Assembly (NCBI GenBank): GCA_904418845.1
Contig: CAJFQC010000006.1
Coordinates: forward strand, 1-64,000
Length of the DNA stretch: 64,000 nt
From: an uncultured Ruminococcus sp.
Lineage (GTDB): Bacteria; Bacillota; Clostridia; Lachnospirales; Lachnospiraceae
Direction of reading: 5' to 3'
Notes under the pieces: generated by a model
The model's database searches: none
Told to the model about the DNA's origin: nothing
What the model saw: the letters and a program-made list of their open reading frames with translations, nothing else
Shown: in pieces, positions 25,400 to 34,758 of the stretch
Layout: every line of letters begins with the position of its first letter
Position numbering within the stretch: position 1 is the stretch's first letter
Program-made: the position numbers and the translations under genes

Positions 25400-26908
25400 T
25401 TATAGGTATTTTGCACTGAGCCTTAAGAGCTCTTCCTGATTTGTCTCTTTTGTATTGACAATTCCAGAAAGGTGTCCGTTCGACATGACACCAATGCGGT
25501 TCGTAATTCCCAGAATCTCCGGCATCTCAGACGAGACGACAATGATCGTCTTGCCCTGTTTTGCCATGTTAATGATCAACTCATATATTTCATATTTCGC
25601 CCCGACATCGATTCCCCTTGTAGGTTCGTCCATGAGAAAGACCTGTGGGCTGCGCTCCAGCCATTTGCCGAAAATGACTTTCTGCTGGTTACCTCCGGAA
25701 AGACTTGAGATCATATCATCCGGTCCCATACATTTTGTATGCATGATCTTAATTTCTTTTGCCGTCGCTTTCACCATCTTGGAATCTGAAAGAGCCGGGC
25801 CGGATTTGTACTGACTTAAGTTTGCGATCGTAGTGTTGAAGGTAAGGTCACCCTTTAAAAACAGACCGTTGGCCTTACGCTCCTCCGTAATCATGGCAAA
25901 CCCGTGATCCATGGCCTCCCGCGCACTGTTAAAGTTCATGAGGCGGTTATTGAGATATACGCGTCCTGCCGCCCTTGTCCTGACGCCGAAAATCGTCTCA
26001 AGAAGCTCTGTCCGTCCTGCTCCCACCAGTCCGTACAGACCGAAAATCTCTCCCTCTCTCACCTCAAATGTAACATCCTGAAGATGAGGCTCAAACTTGG
26101 TTGACAAATGCTGAACAGACAGGATCACGTCCTTCGGGACATTGTCTACCGGCGGAAAACGGTTCTCAAGGGATCTTCCTACCATCGCCGCGATCAGCTC
26201 GTTCATATCTGTCTCTTCGGATTTCTTTGTCATAACAAGGTTACCGTCACGAAGTACGGATACTTCATCACAAATCGTAAATATCTCATCCATCTTATGA
26301 GAGATGTAGATCAGGGCGATTCCCTGTTCTTTCAGCATATTCATCATCTCGAAAAGCTTCTCAACTTCCTGTACTGTCAGCGAGGAGGTCGGCTCATCAA
26401 GAACGATCACTTTTGAGTTATAAGAAATTGCCTTGGCGATCTCACACATCTGCCTTTGAGAGACAGACATATTACGCATCGGCTGGGTAAGGTTAACCGT
26501 CATGCCAAGCTTCCTGAAAAGTTCGGAAGCTTCTTTTTTCATTCTTCCTTCATCAACCACACCCAGAGAGTTTACCGGATACCGCCCAAGGAATAAATTA
26601 TCTATTACATTTCTTTCCAGGCACTGGTTCAGCTCCTGATGCACCATTGCTATTCCGTTTTCAAGTGCGTCCTTCGGTCCTGAAAAGCTTACTTCCTTTC
26701 CATCAAGGAAGATTGTTCCTTCGTCTTTCTGATAAGTACCGAAAAGGCACTTCATCATCGTCGACTTCCCGGCACCATTCTCTCCCATAAGTCCCATTAC
26801 CGTACCGCGCTTCACATTGAGATTGATGTGATCCAGCACACGGTTCCGTCCGAAGGACTTACTCATGCCGCGTATCGATAAGACGATATCATCTTTCTTA
26901 TCTGCCAT
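25400..26908 (-). CDS. mglA: Galactose/methylgalactoside ABC transporter ATPase MglA
   Basis: The protein has 502 aa with two ABC domains as in all sugar CUT2 ATPases. The first has GENGAGKST and VIVLDEPTSSLT. The second has a degenerate P-loop (GLVGAGRTE), LSGGNQQK and FLMDEPTRGIDVG. It is the second gene of the mglBAC block. Length is normal. Confidence 0.95.
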   Translation of the reverse strand: MADKKDDIVLSIRGMSKSFGRNRVLDHINLNVKRGTVMGLMGENGAGKSTMMKCLFGTYQKDEGTIFLDGKEVSFSGPKDALENGIAMVHQELNQCLERNVIDNLFLGRYPVNSLGVVDEGRMKKEASELFRKLGMTVNLTQPMRNMSVSQRQMCEIAKAISYNSKVIVLDEPTSSLTVQEVEKLFEMMNMLKEQGIALIYISHKMDEIFTICDEVSVLRDGNLVMTKKSEETDMNELIAAMVGRSLENRFPPVDNVPKDVILSVQHLSTKFEPHLQDVTFEVREGEIFGLYGLVGAGRTELLETIFGVRTRAAGRVYLNNRLMNFNSAREAMDHGFAMITEERKANGLFLKGDLTFNTTIANLSQYKSGPALSDSKMVKATAKEIKIMHTKCMGPDDMISSLSGGNQQKVIFGKWLERSPQVFLMDEPTRGIDVGAKYEIYELIINMAKQGKTIIVVSSEMPEILGITNRIGVMSNGHLSGIVNTKETNQEELLRLSAKYL

Positions 26909-27017
26909 TGTTTTTACTCCTGTATGTATTATTACAATCTACATTTCACAGAAGAAGGAATAGGGAGAATTTCTTCTCCCTATTAACCCCTCCTCTTTAT
27001 TACTAATTAAGTATCAA

Positions 27018-28295
27018 TTACTGGCTAAGAATGGATGTATAAGAAGCTGCATTATCCGTCTTAACCATGTTGATCGCAAACGCGTCATACTGGCTCGGAT
27101 TTCCAAGACGGTTTGTGATATTGGACTCTGTCTGTCCGTCGCCGCCGATATACTCAACGTCAAGGTTCAGAAGGTCATCGTATTTCTCAAGGAGCGGCTG
27201 ATATGTTGAGCTTAAGAAGTTATCGGAAGCATTGTAGATATTAAGCCATACGCTCTTGCTCGGTGATGTAGACTCGTCGAGCTGGTTGGATACCGGCTCA
27301 TATGTCTTTGTAGAGTCTGTAAATTCCGTGTAGTTTTCAGACGTAACCGCAACGTTCAATGCATAATAGGAACGCTCGTCCGCATTGTATACATATACAT
27401 CATCGCTGAGCACATTCCCTGCATCGTCCTCTGTGCCGATACCCGTATCAATATCAACTCCGTCAAGTGCATTTCTAAGCACACGGAGAGTCAGGTAAGC
27501 CTGTACGTCTGCGTGCTGGCTGATCGTTCCGCCGTACCCTTCCGCAATAGCTGCGACTGCGTCAGCATTAGCGTCATAACCGAATGTAGGAACCCCCTCG
27601 TCCTTTGACCATGCGTTGAACATTGACATTCCCATACCATCGTTATTGGAAGCAACGATGTCGATCTGATCACCGAAGGATGAGGACCATGTCCCGATTG
27701 CGTTGCCTGCTGTCGCCGCATCCCATGTAGCGCCGGCCGAGTTCTTCATCTCCTGAGAGGCAAGCTCACGGACTGTATAGGTTGTTCCGTTGATCTCAAG
27801 TGTTCCGTCCTGCACGGCTGTTGCTGAGCCGTCTGTGTTTGTTCCAATCGGATCGCTGTTCACTGCCCCGTCAGCCTCAACTGCTGTACCAAGAGCAGAA
27901 CGAACGCCTCTTGTACGTGCGATGGAATCGTTGTGTCCAATGTCGCCGATAGCAAGGACATATCCGATCACGCCGTCGCCGTTGCGGTCGATCTTGTCAA
28001 TGTTCGCTTCGATGTAATCTTTGATCATTGTTCCCTGAAGCTCTGCGCCCTGGTTTGCATCAAATCCAACATAATATGTATCCTCGTTGAAATTCAGGGC
28101 TGTCATATCAAGCTCTCCTGTGGAGCTGTTGGACGGCTGACGGTTGAACCATACGAGAGGTTTGTCAGCATTTGCAACATCTGATCCTGAACTGCTTCCG
28201 CCGCCCTCTGATGTGCTTCCGCCACTGCCGCCGCAAGCGGTAAGTGAAGCCGCCATCATCGCTGCCATAGCCAATAATGCAATTTTTTTCTTCAT
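27018..28295 (-). CDS. mglB: Galactose-binding lipoprotein MglB, apparently circularly permuted
   Basis: From ATG 28295 (AGGAGG upstream) the protein has 425 aa with lipobox LTAC21. The mature part begins PLVWFNRQPS (46-55), which in classical galactose-binding protein lies about 110 residues in. It then runs YYVGFDANQGAELQG, RNGDGVIGYV and ASNNDGMGM. Residues 347-425 (SVWLNIYNASDNFL..DGQTESNITNRLG..FAINMV) match the classical N-terminal start. This order indicates a circular permutation. The neighbouring protein at 17963-19069 has the classical order and serves as an internal control. Confidence 0.88.
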   Translation of the reverse strand: MKKKIALLAMAAMMAASLTACGGSGGSTSEGGGSSSGSDVANADKPLVWFNRQPSNSSTGELDMTALNFNEDTYYVGFDANQGAELQGTMIKDYIEANIDKIDRNGDGVIGYVLAIGDIGHNDSIARTRGVRSALGTAVEADGAVNSDPIGTNTDGSATAVQDGTLEINGTTYTVRELASQEMKNSAGATWDAATAGNAIGTWSSSFGDQIDIVASNNDGMGMSMFNAWSKDEGVPTFGYDANADAVAAIAEGYGGTISQHADVQAYLTLRVLRNALDGVDIDTGIGTEDDAGNVLSDDVYVYNADERSYYALNVAVTSENYTEFTDSTKTYEPVSNQLDESTSPSKSVWLNIYNASDNFLSSTYQPLLEKYDDLLNLDVEYIGGDGQTESNITNRLGNPSQYDAFAINMVKTDNAASYTSILSQ

Positions 28296-28562
28296 ACTAC
28301 ATTGTTCCTCCTTTTTCCGACATTTTTCCATGTCATTTGTTGATAGTGACAGTATATCTAAGTAATGGCAGAGAAAACATAGAATTTTTTTTGCATTTTA
28401 TTGAAATTTTTATGGTTATATCATATAAATTTAATAATTTTCCACAAGACAGAGAAGATTGACAGATCCTTCCCGCGCGAAATACAGATTTCAGCGCGCG
28501 GGATCTACAAAAAGGCAGAGCTTTTGAGGCATATAAAAAGAGCAGCCATGACTTTTTACAAA

Positions 28563-28946
28563 TCAACAGCTGCCTTTTTCATCAATTTGTCTGCTGCTCT
28601 CCGGAATAGAAATTATCTTGTGCCAGTCTCCCTTATATTCGTTCACCAAAAGTCCTGTCAATCCTGTAGAGGGATCTATCCAGTCACCATTGCTGTCATA
28701 AGAACGCATCAAATTCTTAATGGCCTGCACATTTGTAAACATTGCCGAGCTTCTGGGATCTTGCGTCATCTGTCTGATAGCCGCCTTGTACTGCTTGCTG
28801 TTCGTATTAATGCCAGCAGCATTTAACTGTGCCTTTACCGAGGCGCTTGACAAACTTGACACCTTAATTGAATTGACCATGCCAACACTGCTTTTTGTTC
28901 CAAACATCATCTGAAACAAGAGGCTGTAGTCTGTTATTCTTGACAT
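28563..28946 (-). CDS. Hypothetical protein (127 aa)
   Basis: This is a soluble protein without signal peptide or membrane segment. It is rich in Ser and Asn, with SIKVSSLSSASVKAQLNAAGI and DSNGDWIDPSTGLTGLLVN. I do not recognise the family. It lies upstream of mglB in the same direction, with a 267-nt gap to the mglB start, so a shared transcript is doubtful. A hairpin of GCAGC/GCTGC followed by TCTTTTT near 28529-28577 could end its transcript. Confidence 0.6.
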   Translation of the reverse strand: MSRITDYSLLFQMMFGTKSSVGMVNSIKVSSLSSASVKAQLNAAGINTNSKQYKAAIRQMTQDPRSSAMFTNVQAIKNLMRSYDSNGDWIDPSTGLTGLLVNEYKGDWHKIISIPESSRQIDEKGSC

Positions 28947-29142
28947 AATGCCCTCCTCTCTGATTAATATAATAAATCTAAATCTGTTTCCCTAAGGCAA
29001 CCGCTTTCAGTTATTTATATTATCGACATAATAAAGGGAAACTTTGTATATGTGTCGGCACAGGCTGCCCCTGTTTCATTTACTGCGCCGTGCTTACTTC
29101 GCAAACACTTCGTGTTTCCTCGGTCACGGACTGACGTCCTAT

Positions 29143-29208
29143 GATAGAATAAGAAAGAGACCCCGGAAGAGTGTAAACACTCTCCCGGGGTCTCTTTCTT
29201 ATTCTATC
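29143..29208. terminator. Long bidirectional terminator after the tuf remnant
   Basis: A stem of about 28 bp, GATAGAATAAGAAAGAGACC.. / ..GGTCTCTTTCTTATTCTATC, with the loop TAAA. It sits just downstream of the tuf stop codon and is presumably the original tuf terminator. Confidence 0.85.
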
Positions 29209-29233
29209 ACACGGCTTGCAGCCTTCGCGAACA

Positions 29234-29287
29234 TTACTCGATGATTTTAGCTACTGTTCCTGATCCTACTGTACGTCCACCCTCACG
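29234..29287 (-). pseudogene. tuf: 3' remnant of tuf (elongation factor Tu)
   Basis: On the minus strand the frame reads REGGRTVGSGTVAKIIE then stop, which is the invariant C-terminus of EF-Tu. Immediately upstream (29288 onward) the sequence no longer matches EF-Tu. The rest of the gene is absent and island sequence takes its place. This marks an insertion or deletion boundary; an intact tuf must exist elsewhere in the genome. Confidence 0.85.
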
Positions 29288-29511
29288 GTATCAGACTGGT
29301 ATATTAGAATATGTAAAGCGTATTTTTCAATTCATTCTGTGTAATAAACTACGATTTTTCCACTGATTTCGCATAGTTTCAAAAAGTTTTGTTATCATAC
29401 TGTTATCATTTAAGAATCATGTTGTAGCAATTCTTTCTGCGTGTCTATAAATACCATGATTATATTTTATCTGAGCATATATATACATGATCCGAGCGCG
29501 AGGAAACCTCT

Positions 29512-31263
29512 TTAAACACTTTCGATTATATCTATTGCTTTTTCTATCAGCTCATCCCTTCCATCTCTGATTCCCTCTACCGTTGGATAGCATTCTACAT
29601 CCGGTTCAAGCCCACATCGCTGAGTCGGTTCTCCTTGTGGTGTGTAAACTCCTAATCCGGTCATATACATCCTAATCTGCCCGGGTAAATAACATTCAAC
29701 AATGTCTCCGTCTGCTCCAAGCGACGGACTTCCCACAACTGTAGCTTTGGGAGCCTGGCGGAGTGCCATAATTGTAAATTCTGCCCGGCTAATACTTTCT
29801 TCATTCATTAAAAGAATAATTTCCCCACGATATAACTCATCTTCTTTTAAATTTTGCTCTTTCCCTACTACTAATTCACTTTTTAAATAAGCACCAGGCA
29901 TTGCTGGGTTAGGGGTAGTCATAATAGTAAATACTTTCTGAGTTGGTACAATATATTCTCCCAATAAATACGGGATATAAACCGAGGGATAGTACCGTAG
30001 ATCTATGATAATACCATTCGTATCATGAAATCTATCCATTAATTTCTGCAGTTCTCCCTCTTTAAGGACTGATGGATCAATATATCCAATTGTATTTTCT
30101 TTTAAAAGACCATTTTCAATAGGATTTTGATAAACATAGGGAGAGTTCTGTGTCGTGATCTGCACTGTTTCTTCAGATTCTCCTCGGGCAATTCGCACTT
30201 CAGCCTGTTCCTTTTTCGATTGGAGTAATAAATTTCTCATTTTATAAAGGATTTTATCCGACTCAGGTATAGCCTGATATTTCTTTTGTTCCTCTATCCG
30301 CTCTTCCATTGTCATTCCATCAATTTCCAGAAGAATGTCTCCTGGCTTTAACTGACAATTACTCTGAGCTGTCTGAGTTACTACTGCCTGTCCATCAACC
30401 ATTTTAATACTACATGGCAAAAAATGATCGCCATAATAATACTCCAGTATCTGCTCTTTATCACTAATTGTAATATGTGCATCCCCCGTCATAGCCGCAG
30501 TTTGTGCGATTGCAAGAACATAGCTGCGGTAATCGGAGGATTCTGCAACTACAGGAATGGATTCTTTTAAAACTGTATCCCAATCTTTTACCGTAATATC
30601 AACATTTGGAGAATAATATTCGTACATGTTCCAGAAACGAAACAACCCCAGTAATTTCATTCCCATATCTGTATCTTCCACCGGATATCTTTTTTCATTG
30701 TGAAAAGTAACTTTTGATTGATTCTCAAAAGGTGCATAAGAATCTTCCCGTGTTAAAATATAAATCTGAGACAAATCGCAGAGATATCCGCTCAATTCAT
30801 TTCCAAGAAATTCTTTATCTTCTATCCATGCAGTATCCGCAACCTGAAGCCCCTTCCTATCCTGAAGGGACTTCAGGTTCTCGGTTTCCTTGCTGTCCTT
30901 TACATCATATGGGAATTTCTGCAACCAATCCAGGAGAATCTCATTTGTTGCAGCACAGTTCTCGGATTTTAATACTTCAGGCATTACCCGAAAAAGTTCT
31001 GCATCCCAGTTTATATCTCCTGAAACAACCAGCGGATGACGATATTTAACATATCCCCACACTTTACATAACTTGTAAAGAGATTCTTCCTGGACCTCAG
31101 AAAGCACTGTCCTCTCAATTTTAGAACCATTTTCGAATTCTTTATCTTTATCCCTTGGCAATGGCTTAAATCGTAAAAATAAAGATACTGTCAGTAATAA
31201 TACCGCACCCAATATTGCTGCTAATCCTATAATTGACAGCCCCCTCCTGGAAATCCTTTTCAT
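29512..31263 (-). CDS. Membrane-anchored S41-family peptidase
   Basis: The protein has 583 aa with an N-terminal membrane helix (residues 9-30). Middle residues about 290-370 look PDZ-like (LKPGDILLEIDGMTMEERI). The C-terminal S41 core has IIIDLRYYPS and the nucleophile region MNEESISRAEF, then PSLGADGDIVECYLPG. Tail-specific peptidases of this type act outside the cell. The target is unknown. It is the first gene inside the island's left boundary. Confidence 0.82.
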   Translation of the reverse strand: MKRISRRGLSIIGLAAILGAVLLLTVSLFLRFKPLPRDKDKEFENGSKIERTVLSEVQEESLYKLCKVWGYVKYRHPLVVSGDINWDAELFRVMPEVLKSENCAATNEILLDWLQKFPYDVKDSKETENLKSLQDRKGLQVADTAWIEDKEFLGNELSGYLCDLSQIYILTREDSYAPFENQSKVTFHNEKRYPVEDTDMGMKLLGLFRFWNMYEYYSPNVDITVKDWDTVLKESIPVVAESSDYRSYVLAIAQTAAMTGDAHITISDKEQILEYYYGDHFLPCSIKMVDGQAVVTQTAQSNCQLKPGDILLEIDGMTMEERIEEQKKYQAIPESDKILYKMRNLLLQSKKEQAEVRIARGESEETVQITTQNSPYVYQNPIENGLLKENTIGYIDPSVLKEGELQKLMDRFHDTNGIIIDLRYYPSVYIPYLLGEYIVPTQKVFTIMTTPNPAMPGAYLKSELVVGKEQNLKEDELYRGEIILLMNEESISRAEFTIMALRQAPKATVVGSPSLGADGDIVECYLPGQIRMYMTGLGVYTPQGEPTQRCGLEPDVECYPTVEGIRDGRDELIEKAIDIIESV

Positions 31264-31400
31264 TTTTTCTCCCTCAACTTTCTGTCATAGACAATACATA
31301 ATCTTCTGTACTACCACTCTCTCAGCAGCAATCCGATTTATTGAAATGTTCAGTTTCTACCGGAAATATATAAAAACACAAACATACCCCTAATGCAAAC

Positions 31401-31916
31401 TTAGACGTTATTGTATAATTTCTCATTATCTTTCTCCCCCATTAAGTAAATATGAATTTTTTTGCGATTTCCATTCTTATCGAATGCAACAAGCGCCGTT
31501 TCTGTATATATAAATTCTGCGCTTTCAAAGTCAAAGTTTTCACGAACTCTTTGTCTTAGCTGTATCCCCGGCATTTCAGCAAAGGGATCCATCGTTTGAA
31601 AAGTCACAGGATTTTTCAGCTCCGTAGGTACGCTTCCCCTATCCAAAGCAGTTCCATACTCTATTGCTCCGCTGTTGCATTCTTTATTTATTTCACGCCT
31701 GAGTTCCTCCAGAGCTTGATTTCTCTCTTCATCAGTCAGATGCGTAAACGCCCTCCCTTTTGGCACGCTGTTCTGATTCTCCACATACGCAGCGAGTTGC
31801 CGTCCTATTTCGCAAATGCCGTAGCTTTGCCGTGCATTTTCTTCCGTTCCCTTTAGTCTTTCTTCCTCTTGTGTAACGTGCGTGAAAAGTCTTGGGTTGC
31901 ATTTTTCTAATTTCAT
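31401..31916 (-). CDS. Hypothetical protein (171 aa)
   Basis: This is a soluble, charged protein with GGAGG 10 nt before the ATG. Segments NPRLFTHVTQEEERLKGTE and FTHLTDEERNQALEEL look like an internal repeat of FTHxTxEE motifs. The C-terminal part is beta-rich (FIYTETALVAFDKNGNRK). The family is not recognised. Confidence 0.6.
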   Translation of the reverse strand: MKLEKCNPRLFTHVTQEEERLKGTEENARQSYGICEIGRQLAAYVENQNSVPKGRAFTHLTDEERNQALEELRREINKECNSGAIEYGTALDRGSVPTELKNPVTFQTMDPFAEMPGIQLRQRVRENFDFESAEFIYTETALVAFDKNGNRKKIHIYLMGEKDNEKLYNNV

Positions 31917-31999
31917 TTTTATATACCTCCTTTTTTATGGAGGTATTGTATCACCTTATGTAAAATTGAAAGAAATTATCAATTATCGCCATTTATTTC

Positions 32000-33412
32000 T
32001 CAATTTGATTTTTTTTCATTTATATAGTATAATGAGAAGTTTATATATGATTTTTGTATTTTTCGATATAATAATTTTTCTTCTTCATTTAGTTGGCTCT
32101 TTATAAACAGGTAATGATGATCTTCCTTAAATATAGGACGCATGTCCTGCTTCAAAAGTCTGTATGATTTTTGTACTTCTTCAAGATATTTATTTCTCAC
32201 ATTCTTTGGCATCTGCTTAAACGCGTGTATAATTGCTTCTACATATTCTGAAAATATTTTTCTCATCTGTTTCACTCTATTCTCAATTATAATAAGCTGC
32301 CTATTACGATCCTTATCAAAAAATATTACTGGCTCTAGCAATTCTTTAAGAATATACGCTCGCGAAAAAACATTAGGCATTACGCAGAATGTATTAAAAA
32401 TATGTAATAAGTGATTCTTAATGTCTTTTTTCCCATTTTCCAATCTAGTAATAATACGGTAATATCTGGAAAACTCAAGGCATAAATTCATACCTGTTAT
32501 TTTTTCAACCATATACGGAAACACCATACTTTCTGTCTCTTCTATAATCTCTTCTATCATTTTATGGATATTTTCTATAATTTTATCTACTGTTTCAAAA
32601 TCATAACTCACCTTTTTAGTCCCGTGGCATAAATCACGAAACTTTTCATAATATATTAAAGCTATCTGAAATTCCAAATTAGCCATTGTCATTTTAAATT
32701 CTTGTTTTTCATTATTATCTTCATGCTCAATTATATAATAATACGGAATCACCCCTGGTTTCCTTAGCTGATCCCCCATATATTTGATAGGAGCCGTCTC
32801 TTTTTTTTGGAAGCAATCCAAAAAATCTCCATAATCATCATTCCACAGCTCAAATACTTCATCATCAAAAATCTGGCTTTTCCCACTTTCTATCCACAAT
32901 TCTTGAAGTAATATATAGGTTATATCTGCTTCAAAAAATAAAGGCGATTTTACTATTGTTTCATATATATTTTGGTAATATCTTCCGAAGTCATTATCAA
33001 TCGCTTTCATATATTGTCTCTGGACACGCTCTTTTTCCTGCTTTTCTCTTTGCACTTCATCAATCTGAATATCCTCTGCCTTTTCAATCTTTTCAGGAAT
33101 TTTTATATACGCTTCCTCTATTTCATCCAGATGAGTAAATAAAAATCTATATTTTTCTGTTCGCCATGCACTATAATGCGGAACAATAACTTTTCCATTG
33201 GCAGACTTCTGATATGCGCTTTTCATAGAATTTGCAATCGTAGCTTCTATTTTTTGCTCCCATATTCTACCCATCTCTGTATTTTCAGAATCCTCCTGCT
33301 TGTTCCTGCCATATAGCAAATCACAAATTGTCTTTATACAATCTCTCGTATCACCCTCCTGCAAAATAATACTCAATTCTCTCATCTTACCATCTAAAAT
33401 TATTTTATCCAT
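32000..33412 (-). CDS. Large hypothetical protein (470 aa), AT-rich
   Basis: From ATG 33412 (GGAAGCAGG upstream; an earlier ATG is at 33484) the protein has 470 aa. It is mostly helical with many E, K and I residues, a coiled-coil-like stretch (residues about 115-140) and no membrane segment. No catalytic motif is evident. Base composition is clearly more AT-rich than the core genes, suggesting recent acquisition. In an island it could be cargo, including defence, but nothing seen supports a specific role. Confidence 0.6.
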   Translation of the reverse strand: MDKIILDGKMRELSIILQEGDTRDCIKTICDLLYGRNKQEDSENTEMGRIWEQKIEATIANSMKSAYQKSANGKVIVPHYSAWRTEKYRFLFTHLDEIEEAYIKIPEKIEKAEDIQIDEVQREKQEKERVQRQYMKAIDNDFGRYYQNIYETIVKSPLFFEADITYILLQELWIESGKSQIFDDEVFELWNDDYGDFLDCFQKKETAPIKYMGDQLRKPGVIPYYYIIEHEDNNEKQEFKMTMANLEFQIALIYYEKFRDLCHGTKKVSYDFETVDKIIENIHKMIEEIIEETESMVFPYMVEKITGMNLCLEFSRYYRIITRLENGKKDIKNHLLHIFNTFCVMPNVFSRAYILKELLEPVIFFDKDRNRQLIIIENRVKQMRKIFSEYVEAIIHAFKQMPKNVRNKYLEEVQKSYRLLKQDMRPIFKEDHHYLFIKSQLNEEEKLLYRKIQKSYINFSLYYINEKKSN

Positions 33413-33617
33413 ATCCCTGCTTCCCTCATTTCCCACATATTTTTTAGGGTATCCCCTTGGTTCAGCTGCATAATATAGCTGCATTAATATATTACCATAT
33501 ATAGTCTAATATAGGGGAAATACGGGAAACAGGGAAGCAGGCATTTTACCAATCAGAAGTTTGCTTCATTGTTATCTCAGTAACATACAGTTTTCATCGT
33601 ACTGTGCGGCTCATCGC

Positions 33618-34517
33618 TTAAAGCACAACCTCAATCCGGTTTTTCTCCCGTCTGTAATAATACAGATTTTCAGAAAGATCTTCATCTGATGCATAAACTT
33701 TATTATTCTTCCTGACAAGCGACCTTAAAAAATTCGGATCCCGGTCTTTGCGGTCAGGAATCAGGATGACTTCATTTAAGGAACCGGGGAGGATATAAAG
33801 ATCCCCGTCCATCTTCTCCGCAAATCCTTTCAGGATATCCAGTCTCAGCATCGCCGACGCCCCGTGATTCCGGTATTCATTTGTCAGCACATACGTCTCG
33901 TCTTTCTTTCCGTGAAGTCTGGCATATTTATCCAGATACCGCCCGGGATAGCCGATCTCGTCATCAATATGCCGGAGCAGGAACTTTTCTTTCCCGAAGT
34001 TGTCCTTTGCCGCCTCCCACAGCTCTTTTTCGCTGATTTTCCAATATCGGAGCATACTTTTCCTGACCACATTGCTTATGATTCCATATTCATTCTTTCC
34101 CGTAACAATCCGACAGTAAACCGCAAGATCAAGATATTTCTTATGTGGAATTTCCGTTAATTCATCCCGATTCCATTCCCAGTTCACAAGCCGTATCTCA
34201 ATCCTTGGCTTTACATCTTCCCATGTCTCAAAATATTGTTCGGCACAAAACTCCGGTATTGCATTATAAAGTCCGGTCACAAATCCTGCACAGGCAGAAA
34301 TGGCCGCTCCCCTGCAATACTGGTCATAGAGATTCTTTACATAGACAAGAGGTCTGAGTCCGTCCGCCCCCTCCCCCAGTCCGACTGCCTCTTTTGTAAT
34401 GCTGTCCTTCCCGCAGACCGGGATAATCTCCGCCCTGACAGATTCCCTCAGCCTTTCCCTGAGTTCGTTAATCAGCCGCGCTTTAAATTCATCAAAATCC
34501 ATATGTTTCATCTCCAT
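33618..34517 (-). CDS. DUF5688-family protein
   Basis: The protein has 299 aa. It shows the pattern I associate with DUF5688: RPLVYVKNLYDQYCRG near the N-terminus, VLTNEYRNHGASAML and a C-terminal DLYILPGSLNEVILIP. It is paralogous to the protein at 34752-35681 (ENLYYYRREKNRIEV against DHAYFYDSRTGRIQM). Such proteins are frequent on Lachnospiraceae mobile elements; the function is unknown. In-frame ATGs at 34511 and 34502 are alternative starts. Confidence 0.7.
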   Translation of the reverse strand: MEMKHMDFDEFKARLINELRERLRESVRAEIIPVCGKDSITKEAVGLGEGADGLRPLVYVKNLYDQYCRGAAISACAGFVTGLYNAIPEFCAEQYFETWEDVKPRIEIRLVNWEWNRDELTEIPHKKYLDLAVYCRIVTGKNEYGIISNVVRKSMLRYWKISEKELWEAAKDNFGKEKFLLRHIDDEIGYPGRYLDKYARLHGKKDETYVLTNEYRNHGASAMLRLDILKGFAEKMDGDLYILPGSLNEVILIPDRKDRDPNFLRSLVRKNNKVYASDEDLSENLYYYRREKNRIEVVL

Positions 34518-34524
34518 CCCCCTC

Positions 34525-34758
34525 TCATCCGATCCCCTCCGAAAGCAGTCTCAGGCAGAATCGGAATCCGTTTACAAATCCCCGTTCCTGTCCCACGATC
34601 GTGGCACTGCACAGCAGCATTTCCAGCTTTTCTTTATCCAAAGTTTCCACAGGGGTTTCGAGTAATGCGCTCAGGCGGTCACTCATGGCAAAATCATCCT
34701 CCTGTGTATCTTCTTTCATTTTTAAATAGACTTCTTTATAGATTTTTTCAATTAACAT
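34525..34758 (-). CDS. Small hypothetical protein (77 aa), DUF6809-like
   Basis: The start overlaps the preceding DUF5688 stop by 7 nt. The C-terminal motif ERGFVNGFRFCLRLLSE resembles EGGFVRGFRYASELMAE in the protein at 43887-44141, so the two are one family. It lies between two DUF5688 genes, suggesting linked function. The role is unknown. Confidence 0.6.
   Translation of the reverse strand: MLIEKIYKEVYLKMKEDTQEDDFAMSDRLSALLETPVETLDKEKLEMLLCSATIVGQERGFVNGFRFCLRLLSEGIG

Noticed and set aside
28332-28562. Search for a catabolite (cre) site or clear promoter before mglB
   Set aside because: A TATACT-like -10 is visible near 28350 but no convincing -35 or cre palindrome was found.
29389-29410. 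TGTTATCAT repeat pair considered as a CRISPR-like or iteron array
   Set aside because: Only two copies of a 9-bp unit; too few for an array or origin. Kept only as a possible integrase arm site.
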